A DNA stretch of 12,536 nucleotides, from NCBI GenBank assembly GCA_016219075.1, contig JACRCJ010000011.1:1-12536 (forward strand). The letters are read 5' to 3'. The stretch comes from Deltaproteobacteria bacterium (GTDB lineage: Bacteria; Desulfobacterota; GWC2-55-46). A model generated the notes under the pieces. The model saw only the letters and a list, made by a program, of their open reading frames with translations. It was not told where the DNA came from and did no database searches. Position numbers and translations under genes: made by a program. Below, in pieces: positions 1 through 6,511 of the stretch. Numbering within the stretch: position 1 is the stretch's first letter; every line of letters starts with the position of its first letter.

Positions 1-7
1 CCTCAAG

Positions 8-41
8 AAAAAAACCCGGTGGCCGTTAATTCCAGCCGCCG
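8..41 (-). terminator. Probable intrinsic terminator downstream of tyrS
   Basis: Read on the minus strand, the arms at 41-33 and 25-17 pair over nine positions, with one C-A mismatch and one G-U, around a seven-base loop. Two G residues and then seven T residues (14-8) follow directly. This is the layout of a rho-independent terminator. It lies about 45 bases past the tyrS stop, but also only about 15-45 bases past the start expected from the consensus promoter at 88-61. It may therefore end tyrS transcripts, or belong to the leader of the next unit. Confidence 0.6.
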
Positions 42-60
42 AGTCGCTGTGAATCCAGCT

Positions 61-88
61 ATTATATACGGTTGGGGTTTGGTGTCAA
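61..88 (-). promoter_or_regulatory. Perfect-consensus sigma-70 promoter overlapping the tyrS stop codon
   Basis: On the minus strand TTGACA (88-83) and TATAAT (66-61) are separated by 16 bases; both hexamers match consensus exactly. The tyrS stop codon TGA (87-85) lies inside the -35 box. Transcription would start near position 54-55 and run leftwards out of the window. Exact-consensus promoters are typical of rRNA, tRNA and other very highly transcribed genes. The product cannot be seen here. Confidence 0.75.
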
Positions 89-1284
89 GAGAAAATTATT
101 CTTTTGAAGAATCTTTTTCCGACCTGCAATAAAACGGGCTTATTTGTGGGTATTTCGGCCTTGGAGTTAGCTGCACGCTCGCCGTCCACCTTCACCCCGC
201 CCTGGTCGATAAGCCTTATCGCCTCGGAGGTGCTCTTCGCCAGCCCGGCCGCTACCATCACCTTTCCGACAAGGACGCTCCCGGGCGCGCCCGTCATATG
301 AAACTCCTCGATCTCGTCGGGGACTTCCTTCCTGGCAAAAAGCGCCTTGAAGTCCGCCTGAGCCTTTTCGGCCGCCTCCTGACTCCAGAACCTCGCGGTA
401 AGCTCAAAGGCCAAAGCCTCCTTGGCCTCCTTGGGATGCACCCGGCCCGCCTTTATCTCATCGAGTGCGTCTTTTGAGACATCGCTTAGAAGCTCATACC
501 ATCTCATCATGAGGTTGTCGGATATGCTCATGACCTTGCCGTATATCTCGCTGGAAGGCTCGGTGATGCCGATGTAGTTGCCGTAGGATTTACTCATCTT
601 CTGCACGCCGTCGAGCCCTTCAAGGAGAGGCATCGTAATGACGACCTGAGGGGCCTGGCCCATCTCCTTCTGAAGCTCGCGGCCCACAAGGAGGTTGAAG
701 AGCTGGTCGGTGCCGCCGAGCTCGACATCGGATTTAAGAACAACGGAGTCGTAGCCCTGTATAAGCGGATAGATGAACTCGTGAATGGCTATGGGGCGGC
801 CGTCCTGGTAGCGCTTCTGGAAATCATCGCGCTCCAGCATCCGGGCAACCGTATACTTGGAGGCGAGGCTTATCATGTCCGCCGAAGTGAGCCTCTCCAT
901 CCATTCGCTGTTGAACACGACCTCGGTCTTCTTCTCGTCGAGTATCTTGAATACCTGCGCCGTATAGGTCTTCGCGTTCGCCTGCACGTCTTCCTTCGTG
1001 AGCGATTTTCTCGTCTCGGACTTTCCCGTGGGGTCGCCTATCATCCCGGTGAAGTCCCCTATGAGGAGGAGCACATGGTGGCCGAGGTCCTGAAAGTGCT
1101 TTAATTTCTGGATCAATACGGTGTGCCCCAGATGGAGGTCCGGGGCCGTAGGGTCGAACCCGGCCTTTATCCTCAGGGGCTTGTTCCTGGCGGCCGACTC
1201 GGTGAGCTTCTTGAGGAGCTCTCCTTCGGAGATTATCCCGGAGGTCCCGCGCCTTATGATATCGAGCTGTTCTTTAGGGTCCAT
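85..1284 (-). CDS. tyrS: Tyrosyl-tRNA synthetase (KMSKS/HLGH type)
   Basis: Cytoplasmic class I aminoacyl-tRNA synthetase that attaches tyrosine to tRNA-Tyr using ATP. The 399-residue protein has the Rossmann catalytic fold with the HIGH-type motif HLGH at residues 51-54, followed by the GDFTGMIGDPTGKSE segment. KMSKS is at 229-233, which marks the second bacterial TyrRS subfamily (TyrZ-like) rather than the KFGKT type. The last 60 or so residues form an S4-like RNA-binding domain. The start is set at ATG 1284 because GGAG (1296-1293) lies eight bases upstream; an in-frame ATG at 1308 has no ribosome-binding site. It lies 34 bases after the YmdB-like gene and is probably co-transcribed with it. 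The stop overlaps the -35 box of an outgoing promoter. Confidence 0.96.
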   Translation of the reverse strand: MDPKEQLDIIRRGTSGIISEGELLKKLTESAARNKPLRIKAGFDPTAPDLHLGHTVLIQKLKHFQDLGHHVLLLIGDFTGMIGDPTGKSETRKSLTKEDVQANAKTYTAQVFKILDEKKTEVVFNSEWMERLTSADMISLASKYTVARMLERDDFQKRYQDGRPIAIHEFIYPLIQGYDSVVLKSDVELGGTDQLFNLLVGRELQKEMGQAPQVVITMPLLEGLDGVQKMSKSYGNYIGITEPSSEIYGKVMSISDNLMMRWYELLSDVSKDALDEIKAGRVHPKEAKEALAFELTARFWSQEAAEKAQADFKALFARKEVPDEIEEFHMTGAPGSVLVGKVMVAAGLAKSTSEAIRLIDQGGVKVDGERAANSKAEIPTNKPVLLQVGKRFFKRIIFS

Positions 1285-1292
1285 GGTATTTA

Positions 1293-1296
1293 CTCC
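1293..1296 (-). promoter_or_regulatory. Ribosome-binding site that fixes the tyrS start
   Basis: GGAG on the minus strand is eight bases before ATG 1284. The alternative ATG at 1308 has no purine-rich site before it, so the shorter start is preferred. Confidence 0.7.
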
Positions 1297-1318
1297 ATAC
1301 CGCCGCATGAAACAAGCG

Positions 1319-2119
1319 CTACTCGTTCCTGAACGGTATCTTGATCCTTTCTATGCCGGCGGCACGGCCGTTTGAGTTGTTTATCCTTACGAATACGCCC
1401 TGAAGCTCTATCCCCTTGGCGGCCACATCGAACTTGACGGGCATCTGGGAGAGGAACCTCTGTATGATGGAGTCCTTCTGCATGCCGATGACCGAGTCGG
1501 TGGGGCCGGTCATTCCGGCGTCCGTTATGAAAGCCGTGCCGTTTGGGAGCACCCTTTCGTCGGAAGTCTGTATGTGGGTGTGGGTGCCCACCACGGCGCT
1601 TGCCAGGCCGTCTAAATACCAGCCGATGGCCGCCTTCTCCGAGGTCGTCTCGGCGTGGATGTCCACGAAGACAACCGGGGTCTCTTCCCTTATCTTGTTT
1701 ACGATCTCGCGGCCCGTCCTGAAAGGGCAGTCCACATTGTCCATGAAGACCCTCCCAAGAAGGTTTACCACCCCGACCTTGACGCCCGAGGCGCACTCGA
1801 ATACCGCCCAGCCAGCCCCGGGAGCCCCCGGGGGGTAGTTAGCGGGCCTCAGGAGCCTCTTTTCGTTCCTTATGTAGTCGTAGATGTCTTTCTTGTCCCA
1901 GATGTGGTTGCCGGAGGTGATGACATCGACCTGGAGCCTCTTGATCTCCTCGGCCACCTCGGCCGTGATCCCGAACCCCCCGGCGGCGTTCTCGCCGTTG
2001 GCAATGACCAGGTCCGGGGAGTATTCCCCGACAAGCCGCGGCAGAAGCTCCCTGACGGCGATACGGCCGGGTTTCCCGATTATGTCGCCTATGAACAGTA
2101 TCTTGGTATCTTCGTTCAT
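1319..2119 (-). CDS. ymdB: YmdB/TIGR00282-family metallophosphoesterase
   Basis: Cytoplasmic calcineurin-like phosphoesterase. Bacillus YmdB, the studied family member, hydrolyses 2',3'-cyclic nucleotides and influences biofilm and motility decisions. The 266-residue length is normal for the family. Metal-ligand motifs are visible in order: GDIIGKPGR (D12), IANGENAAGG (41-44 NGEN), TSGNHIWD (N71, H72), VDIHAETTSEK, and GTHTHIQTSDERV with its paired histidines. It follows rny, as in Bacillus, and precedes tyrS. The ribosome-binding site is weak: only a CCGGAC stretch five bases before the ATG. A strong terminator lies between rny and this gene, so read-through or an unseen promoter is needed. 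The substrate in this organism is inferred from the family only. Confidence 0.92.
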   Translation of the reverse strand: MNEDTKILFIGDIIGKPGRIAVRELLPRLVGEYSPDLVIANGENAAGGFGITAEVAEEIKRLQVDVITSGNHIWDKKDIYDYIRNEKRLLRPANYPPGAPGAGWAVFECASGVKVGVVNLLGRVFMDNVDCPFRTGREIVNKIREETPVVFVDIHAETTSEKAAIGWYLDGLASAVVGTHTHIQTSDERVLPNGTAFITDAGMTGPTDSVIGMQKDSIIQRFLSQMPVKFDVAAKGIELQGVFVRINNSNGRAAGIERIKIPFRNE

Positions 2120-2124
2120 CGATA

Positions 2125-2178
2125 GTCCGGCCGTTCACCGAAAAAAGGCCGTAAGTTTATCTTACGGCCTTTCCGGAC
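2125..2178 (-). terminator. Intrinsic terminator after rny, with an outer flanking stem
   Basis: Minus-strand arms 2172-2161 and 2155-2144 form a perfect 12 bp stem with a five-base loop, and the transcript continues in a run of six T residues (2146-2141). This is a textbook rho-independent terminator 24 bases after the rny stop. A further six-base inverted repeat, GTCCGG (2178-2173) and CCGGAC (2130-2125), encloses it. The distal arm contains the only purine-rich patch before the ymdB ATG. Confidence 0.88.
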
Positions 2179-2195
2179 AAACCGTGCCCTGTTTT

Positions 2196-3764
2196 TTACT
2201 TCGCGTAATCTATGGCCCTGGATTCCCTTATGACCGTGACCTTGATCTGGCCCGGATAACTGAGCTCCTTTTCTATCTTTCTCGCTATCTCCTTGGACAG
2301 AAGCACCGCGGCCTCGTCGGTGATGGTCTGGTTCTCGACTATCACCCTTATTTCCCTTCCTGCCTGCAGCGCGTAGGATTTTTCGACTCCCGTGAAGCCC
2401 TTGGCTATCTTTTCAAGGTCGTCAAGCCTCTTTACGTAGTTCTCGAGCATCTCTTTGCGGGCCCCGGGGCGCGCGGCCGAGAGGGTATCAGCGGCCTGAA
2501 CGAGGATGCCGAGTATCGAGTCCGGGTTGTCGTCGTGGTGCTGGCCGATGGCGGCCACTATCCTGGGGTTCTCGCCGTACTTCTTGGCGAGCTCCGCGCC
2601 GATGGCGGCGTGCGGCCCCTCCACCTCGTGGTCCACGGCCTTCCCGATGTCATGGAGAAGCCCTGCCCTTCTCGCGTTCTTCGTGGGAAGCCCCAGTTCG
2701 GAGGCCATGATGCCGCAGATGAAGGCTACCTCCATCGAGTGAGAGTAGACGTTCTGCGCGTAGCTTGTCCTGAACTTGAGCCTTCCGATGAGCTTCTGTA
2801 TCTCCTTGTGGATGCCGTGCAGGCCGGTGTCGAATATCGCCCTCTCGCCGGCTTCCATTATCGTCTGCTGGATCTCGGTCTCGACCTTTGATACGACCTC
2901 CTCGATCCTTGAGGGGTGTATCCTTCCGTCGGTTATTAGCCTCTCAAGCGAAAGCTTCGCTATCTCTCTTCTTACAGGGTTGTGCCCTGAGAGGATCACG
3001 GCCTCCGGGGTGTCGTCTATGATTATGTCTATGCCCGTGGCGGCCTCTATCGCCCTGATGTTACGGCCTTCCCTGCCGATGATCCTGCCCTTCATCTCGT
3101 CGTTCGGGAGGTTCACCACCGAGACGGTCCTTTCGGCCACATACTCGCCGGAGTACCTCTGGATGGCGAGCGCGATTATCTCCTTGGCCTTTTTCTCGGC
3201 CTCGGCCTTGGTCTCTTCCTCTATGCGCTTGATGAGCTTTCCGGCCTCCAGCTTCGCCTCGTTCTCCATCGTCTCAAGGAGCTGTCTCTTGGCCTCTTCG
3301 GCCGACACCCCGGCGATGGTCTCGAGCCTGTCCTTCTGTTCGGCGATCACCTTGGCGACCTCGACCTCGGCGTCGGCGAGCTTTTTCTCCTGCGCGCCGA
3401 TGTTCTTCTCCCTCTTCTGGAACTCGGTTTCCTTCCTGTCTATCGCCTCGAACTTCTTATCGAGGTTCTCCTCTTTGGTCTGGACCCTCTTCTCAAGGGC
3501 CTGGAGTTCCTTTTTCCTCTCCTTGGTCTCTTTCTCAAACTCCATCTTGCCCTGGTATATTATGTCCTTGGCCTGAAGCTCCGCTTCCTTCCTTACGTTC
3601 TCCGCCGATTTTTTCGCCTCCGCGATTATCGACTCGGATGTGGCCCTTCCGGCCTCAAGGTTCGCCTCTTCCATCTTCTTTCTGGTTATAAAGCCGATGC
3701 CTACGCCGGTGATTATCGAAAAAACCGCTATAACAGCAACAATTATTATCGTGGTTATGCCCAT
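2196..3764 (-). CDS. rny: Ribonuclease Y
   Basis: Membrane-anchored endoribonuclease that starts mRNA decay. The 522-residue length fits the family (about 510-520). In order: an N-terminal transmembrane helix (about residues 2-25), then a long charged alpha-helical coiled coil (about 28-200). Next is a KH RNA-binding domain with GRIIGREGRNIRAIE near 226-240, and an HD phosphohydrolase domain with LLHDIGKA (catalytic H371 and D372). The C-terminal domain ends in DYAK. An in-frame TTG at 3770 would add two residues and has an optimal GGGGG five bases upstream; ATG 3764 lies 11 bases from it. I chose ATG, but the start is uncertain by these six bases. It follows fthC after 121 bases and is closed by a strong terminator. 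Confidence 0.96.
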   Translation of the reverse strand: MGITTIIIVAVIAVFSIITGVGIGFITRKKMEEANLEAGRATSESIIAEAKKSAENVRKEAELQAKDIIYQGKMEFEKETKERKKELQALEKRVQTKEENLDKKFEAIDRKETEFQKREKNIGAQEKKLADAEVEVAKVIAEQKDRLETIAGVSAEEAKRQLLETMENEAKLEAGKLIKRIEEETKAEAEKKAKEIIALAIQRYSGEYVAERTVSVVNLPNDEMKGRIIGREGRNIRAIEAATGIDIIIDDTPEAVILSGHNPVRREIAKLSLERLITDGRIHPSRIEEVVSKVETEIQQTIMEAGERAIFDTGLHGIHKEIQKLIGRLKFRTSYAQNVYSHSMEVAFICGIMASELGLPTKNARRAGLLHDIGKAVDHEVEGPHAAIGAELAKKYGENPRIVAAIGQHHDDNPDSILGILVQAADTLSAARPGARKEMLENYVKRLDDLEKIAKGFTGVEKSYALQAGREIRVIVENQTITDEAAVLLSKEIARKIEKELSYPGQIKVTVIRESRAIDYAK

Positions 3765-3836
3765 TTCCAAAACAACCCCCTTCCACCTTTATTTAAATAA
3801 GACGTCCCTGGAGCGACCCCGTTGCCGCGGCTTTTC

Positions 3837-3869
3837 AAGCCGGCGCCGGAAAAGGCGCCCCGGAGGCTT
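3837..3869 (-). repeat. GC-rich inverted repeat between fthC and rny
   Basis: GGCGCC at 3842-3847 and 3854-3859 forms a six-pair stem around a six-base loop. AAGCC (3837-3841) and GGCTT (3865-3869) extend it, with a five-base bulge on one side. No T-run follows on the minus strand, so it is at best a weak terminator or 3'-end-stabilising structure for fthC mRNA. Confidence 0.45.
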
Positions 3870-3891
3870 TTATTGCCTGCCGGACGAAAGG

Positions 3892-4515
3892 TCAACCCCG
3901 TTCCCGTCTCTCCTTAGTCGTACCCGCTTGAGCCCCCGCGGATGTCCTCACTATCCTCTTTTCCGTCACTATGGCGGAAACCCTTACATCATGCGGCTCA
4001 GAAGGTATTAACTCGTTTACCACCTGAAAATCGTAAGCCAGCGCGACGACCGGGCACTTAAATCCCTCAAGCGCCATGTCGTAGTACCCTTTGCCGAAAC
4101 CCACTCTCGCGCCCGTAAGGTCAAACGCCACACCGGGCACGACCACCAGGTCGAATGTCGCGGCCGTGACCCTGGCCTCTTTCTCCTCCGGTTCCGGTAT
4201 CTCGTAGGAACCCGGTTTAAGCTCTTTCAAATGCGCTACCCTGAAAAACGCGAGATGGCTCCTGCCTGCCTTTATCACCCTCGGGTAATAGACCTCTTTG
4301 CCTTCCTCGTTTGCCTTCTGGAAGAGCTCGTCGGTCAGCACCTCGTTGGAGAAGCTTGAGTACAGCGCCAGTCTACCGGCGTTCCGGTAAAGCGGCGACC
4401 TCAAAAACCTCTTCTGGACCCGTAAGCTCAGACGGTAGACCTCCTCGAACGCCATCTCGCGGCGGACTTCGAGGAGACGGGCCCTCAGGCGCTCCTTAAT
4501 GGCGGACCTGTTCAT
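3892..4515 (-). CDS. fthC: 5-formyltetrahydrofolate cyclo-ligase family protein
   Basis: Cytoplasmic enzyme that converts 5-formyl-THF to 5,10-methenyl-THF with ATP, returning a dead-end folate to the one-carbon pool (also called MTHFS or YgfA). The protein has 207 residues, near the usual 180-210. Visible motifs are the basic N-terminal helix with KERLRARLLEVRREM, the substrate-loop region LYSSFSNEVLTDELF (51-65), and PGVAFD (127-132). RVGFGKGYYD (137-146), the family's glycine-rich phosphate-binding signature, follows. An AAGG lies a few bases before the ATG. The last dozen residues are polar and basic, without recognisable function. It lies downstream of zapA and 6S RNA, the same order as E. 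coli zapA-ssrS-ygfA, which supports both calls. Confidence 0.93.
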   Translation of the reverse strand: MNRSAIKERLRARLLEVRREMAFEEVYRLSLRVQKRFLRSPLYRNAGRLALYSSFSNEVLTDELFQKANEEGKEVYYPRVIKAGRSHLAFFRVAHLKELKPGSYEIPEPEEKEARVTAATFDLVVVPGVAFDLTGARVGFGKGYYDMALEGFKCPVVALAYDFQVVNELIPSEPHDVRVSAIVTEKRIVRTSAGAQAGTTKERRERG

Positions 4516-4710
4516 TTACCTTTTCGGTGAAAGGATAGGGAGAGAGGTTTGAAGCTGCAGGAGTAGAGAACAATCAATAGGCCAGGCTAAAAAAGCGGGC
4601 CCGGTTTCCGGTATCTCACCGTATGTCTATTTCCATGAATCACGAGTGTCATTAAAAACCTGAGTTTCCCAAAGCTTATATGGAAAGTCCCTTAAACAAA
4701 ACCCCGTAAA
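4516..4710 (-). other. Spacer between 6S RNA and fthC
   Basis: I see no convincing protein gene here. On the minus strand a short GC hairpin (CCGG, AAA, CCGG) near 4611-4601, followed by GGCCCGC, runs into six T residues (4594-4589). It could act as a weak terminator for 6S transcripts. No clear promoter for fthC is visible, so fthC may depend on read-through from the 6S RNA promoter, as happens for ygfA in E. coli. Confidence 0.4.
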
Positions 4711-4897
4711 ACCTTCTTTCCCCCGCTTGAGCCGTGTCTTAAGTTATTTGAACCTGTTGTGAAACAGGTGGGCGCCTTTAGTAACGGTTTTCGGCACTCC
4801 CGCAAGGGGATACGCCGGCCGCCGCCAGGGAAGGCTCCCTGATTTAGAATGTTGGTTCTAAATAAACTTGCGATCACAAACCCAGCAGGGGAGAAGC
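4711..4897 (-). ncRNA. ssrS: 6S RNA
   Basis: 6S RNA mimics an open promoter and holds housekeeping RNA polymerase in stationary phase. It is called from position, between zapA and fthC, and from folding by hand. The closing stem pairs 4896-4884 with 4727-4713 over 13 bp with a two-base bulge; GTG/CAC pairs lie further in. A central bubble follows. A 3'-side bubble hairpin has arms 4769-4763 and 4758-4752 and a TCAC loop, equivalent to the hairpin in the E. coli RNA. The apical arm is long and irregular: GGGAGCCTT pairs AAGGCGCCC, TGGCGG pairs CCGTTA, and a terminal hairpin follows. The length of about 187 nt matches the usual 180-190. A TATAAT box lies just upstream. The ends are estimates to within a few bases. 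Confidence 0.92.
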
Positions 4898-4905
4898 GGG
4901 AAGCT

Positions 4906-4911
4906 ATTATA
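4906..4911 (-). promoter_or_regulatory. -10 box of the 6S RNA promoter, overlapping the zapA stop
   Basis: TATAAT on the minus strand (4911-4906) lies about eight bases before the first paired base of the 6S closing stem. The zapA stop codon TAA (4909-4907) is inside it. The -35 region 16-18 bases upstream, within zapA coding sequence, does not resemble TTGACA, so another factor or a stronger upstream element may matter. Confidence 0.65.
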
Positions 4912-5191
4912 CTGTTCTCCTGTCGATCCTCTTGGCGAGCTCTTCCGATCTCCTTCCCAACCTTTCAAGCATCTCCTTTGTCTTAATTACCTCACCGGTA
5001 ATATTCAAGGCGGCTAAAAGCGCCAGATCCAGGGTCGAAACTGCCTTAGTGTTTTCCTTTACCTCCTCTATCTTAGTATTTAGGTAGTTTTCAACTGTTC
5101 GGATGTAATCTTCACCCTCTTCGCTCTTAACGACCAGCCTGTGTCCGTATATCTTGAGCTCGATGACCTTTTTCAAATCATGCTCCTTCAT
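4907..5191 (-). CDS. zapA: Cell division protein ZapA
   Basis: Small cytoplasmic protein that bundles FtsZ protofilaments at the division site. The 94-residue length and layout fit ZapA: a basic start, a short beta-rich head (VIELKIYGHRLVVKSEEG), then the conserved EDYIRTVENYLNTKI region. A DLALLAALNITGEVIK helix then leads into a C-terminal coiled coil used for dimer and tetramer formation. It overlaps the upstream coiled-coil gene by four bases (ATGA), which suggests translational coupling, and an AAAGGG lies just before the ATG. The neighbouring ZapB-like gene and downstream 6S RNA give the arrangement known from other bacteria. Confidence 0.9.
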   Translation of the reverse strand: MKEHDLKKVIELKIYGHRLVVKSEEGEDYIRTVENYLNTKIEEVKENTKAVSTLDLALLAALNITGEVIKTKEMLERLGRRSEELAKRIDRRTV

Positions 5192-5418
5192 GCCCTTTGA
5201 ATCAGTCCCTCGAGCCTCTCGAGCAGGCCGTCGACCTTCTCCTTGACAAGCCCTTTTTCCTTGTCAAGCCGCCCGATCTTCTCGTTAAGAGTTTCGACCT
5301 CGGCTTCCCTGGCCCTCAACACATCTTTAAGACCGCGGTTTTCAGCCTTTAGAGTCTCAAGGTCGGCCAAAAGCCTTGTGAGACCTTCCTCGAGCCTGTC
5401 GAAGTTATCAAGCGCCAT
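5188..5418 (-). CDS. ZapB-like coiled-coil protein, probable cell division factor
   Basis: A 76-residue protein that is almost entirely heptad-patterned alpha helix rich in Leu, Glu, Lys and Arg, with no membrane segment or cysteine. Size and composition resemble ZapB, the coiled-coil partner of ZapA that connects the Z-ring to other components. Because coiled coils look alike, the family call rests mostly on its place immediately before zapA, with a four-base overlap. GGAGG lies nine bases before the ATG. A strong promoter at 5472-5444 gives an untranslated leader of only about 20 bases. It could instead be an unrelated small coiled-coil protein. Confidence 0.75.
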   Translation of the reverse strand: MALDNFDRLEEGLTRLLADLETLKAENRGLKDVLRAREAEVETLNEKIGRLDKEKGLVKEKVDGLLERLEGLIQRA

Positions 5419-5443
5419 AAAAAAAAGCCTCCAGTTCTAATTT

Positions 5444-5472
5444 ATATTACTTTTTTCATCAATAGAAGTCAA
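5444..5472 (-). promoter_or_regulatory. Sigma-70 promoter for the zapB-like gene and zapA
   Basis: TTGACT (5472-5467) and TAATAT (5449-5444) are separated by exactly 17 bases on the minus strand. The predicted start near 5437 is about 20 bases before the ATG at 5418, with GGAGG in between. Confidence 0.75.
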
Positions 5473-5497
5473 GAATAATAGACGGCAAGGCGCAGGG

Positions 5498-5525
5498 TTA
5501 TTCGCCGGGGGCCTCCGGCGAATAA
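5498..5525. repeat. Perfect 11 bp inverted repeat between the glt terminator and the zap promoter
   Basis: TTATTCGCCGG (5498-5508) and CCGGCGAATAA (5515-5525) are exact reverse complements around a six-base loop. On neither strand does a T-run follow the stem, so it is not a standard terminator. It lies about 25 bases upstream of the zap promoter -35 box and could be a protein-binding site or a decayed terminator. Confidence 0.6.
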
Positions 5526-5575
5526 AAACGCCGTTAATCCGTCGTGTTAGCCACGGAACAGCCCAGCCCGAAATG

Positions 5576-5608
5576 AAAAAAAGCCCCGCCGTACTCAACG
5601 GCGGGGCT
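5576..5608 (-). terminator. Intrinsic terminator after the GXGXG glutamate synthase gene
   Basis: Minus-strand arms 5608-5598 and 5592-5582 form a perfect 11 bp GC-rich stem with a five-base loop, followed by a run of seven T residues. It lies about 40 bases past the stop at 5649 and closes the hdr-glt block. Confidence 0.92.
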
Positions 5609-5648
5609 ACCTGTATTGGACCCGGATTTTACAAGCTTTGTGTATTTA

Positions 5649-6380
5649 TCAATAGGCGTAAAGGTTGCCGTACGGCCTTGAAGAGACCGGGACGAGCTTC
5701 TTGAACTTCTTGCTCATTACCTCTTTGATATCAAGGCCCAGGTCGGCGCAGTACTCCGTCAGCGCGTTTTTCAGGACCTTCATGTCGTCTTCGTCCGGGT
5801 CGAGGATTCCCACCTCGGCGCCGCAGTTCTTCTTGTCGACCTCGCCCCTGACGAAGATCGTACCGCCGTGCATGCCGGTCCCGAGATAGTCTCCGACTAT
5901 CGGACCGTCCGGCTTGAGGCCCAGGAGTATCAGGAGCCCGCCGGCGAGATATTCGCCGAAGAAGTCCCCGGCCGTGCCTCCGACGATGATCGTGGGGGAT
6001 TGCTTTTTGTTGCCCTTCATGTGGATGCCTATCCTGTAGCCGACATCGCCAAGGATATGGAGCTTTCCGCCCCTCATGCCGTAGCCCAGGACGTCTCCGG
6101 CGTTACCCTCTATTATGACCTTGCCGGCGTTCATGGTGTTGCCGATGTTGTCCTGCGCGTTGGACTTGATCCTTATCGTCGGGCCGTCCATGAAGGCCGC
6201 CAAGTCGTTTCCGGGCACGCCTTCGAGCACGATAGTGGCATTGCCCGAGAGCCCGTCGCCTATATAGTACTGGCCGTTTACATTCCTGACCGTCACTTCC
6301 TTCTCGCCTTTGGCCAGGGCCTCGCGGATCCTGGCGTTAAGGTCGCGGTAATATATGCCGGCTGCGTCAATCTCAAACAT
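5649..6380 (-). CDS. Glutamate synthase GXGXG (alpha C-terminal domain) subunit
   Basis: A 243-residue protein made largely of the right-handed beta-helix repeat that forms the C-terminal domain of the bacterial GltB large subunit, here a separate polypeptide as in archaeal-type glutamate synthases. Repeated glycine patterns are visible: GDGLSGNATIVLEG, NAGKVIIEGNAGDVLGYGMRGG, GTAGDFFGEYLAGG and GDYLGTGMHGGTIFVRGE. In full-length GltB this domain is structural and helps hold the ammonia channel between the glutaminase and synthase sites. The fold is shared with formylmethanofuran dehydrogenase subunit C, but the neighbours point to glutamate synthase. GGAG lies nine bases before the ATG. It is the last gene of the block and is followed by a strong terminator. 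Confidence 0.9.
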   Translation of the reverse strand: MFEIDAAGIYYRDLNARIREALAKGEKEVTVRNVNGQYYIGDGLSGNATIVLEGVPGNDLAAFMDGPTIRIKSNAQDNIGNTMNAGKVIIEGNAGDVLGYGMRGGKLHILGDVGYRIGIHMKGNKKQSPTIIVGGTAGDFFGEYLAGGLLILLGLKPDGPIVGDYLGTGMHGGTIFVRGEVDKKNCGAEVGILDPDEDDMKVLKNALTEYCADLGLDIKEVMSKKFKKLVPVSSRPYGNLYAY

Positions 6381-6407
6381 TTTTCAGATCTCCTTCATGT
6401 GAACACT

Positions 6408-6429
6408 CCCGGCGCTTGAAGCCGCCGGG
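6408..6429. repeat. GC-rich hairpin between the FMN and GXGXG genes
   Basis: CCCGGCG (6408-6414) and CGCCGGG (6423-6429) pair around an eight-base loop, 28 bases before the GXGXG start codon. On the minus strand no T-run follows, so it is more likely an mRNA processing or stability element than a terminator. An 11-base direct repeat (6488-6498 and 6505-6515) lies between it and the upstream coding region, the second copy spanning that gene's stop codon. Confidence 0.5.
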
Positions 6430-6511
6430 TTTTAAAATTCTCCGACATGGATCGCGTAGAATTTTGACGGTAAAGATAAAAGAATCAGCCCCGGTTACAC
6501 TCCGGCCCCGG

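Noticed and set aside
1884..2891. 335-residue plus-strand frame across ymdB and rny
   Set aside because: It is antisense to two well-supported genes, crosses their terminator and has no recognisable domain; it reflects codon bias of the real genes.
2776..3576. 266-residue Ser/Leu-rich plus-strand frame opposite rny
   Set aside because: Its composition is the mirror of the Lys/Glu-rich coiled coil of RNase Y; no independent evidence.
3789..3800. 12 bp palindrome TTATTTAAATAA as an rny promoter
   Set aside because: It is AT-rich and could resemble a -10 box, but no -35-like hexamer lies at a suitable distance.
4692..4877. 61-residue open frame on the minus strand
   Set aside because: It lies wholly inside the 6S RNA structure, has no ribosome-binding site and no family-like sequence.
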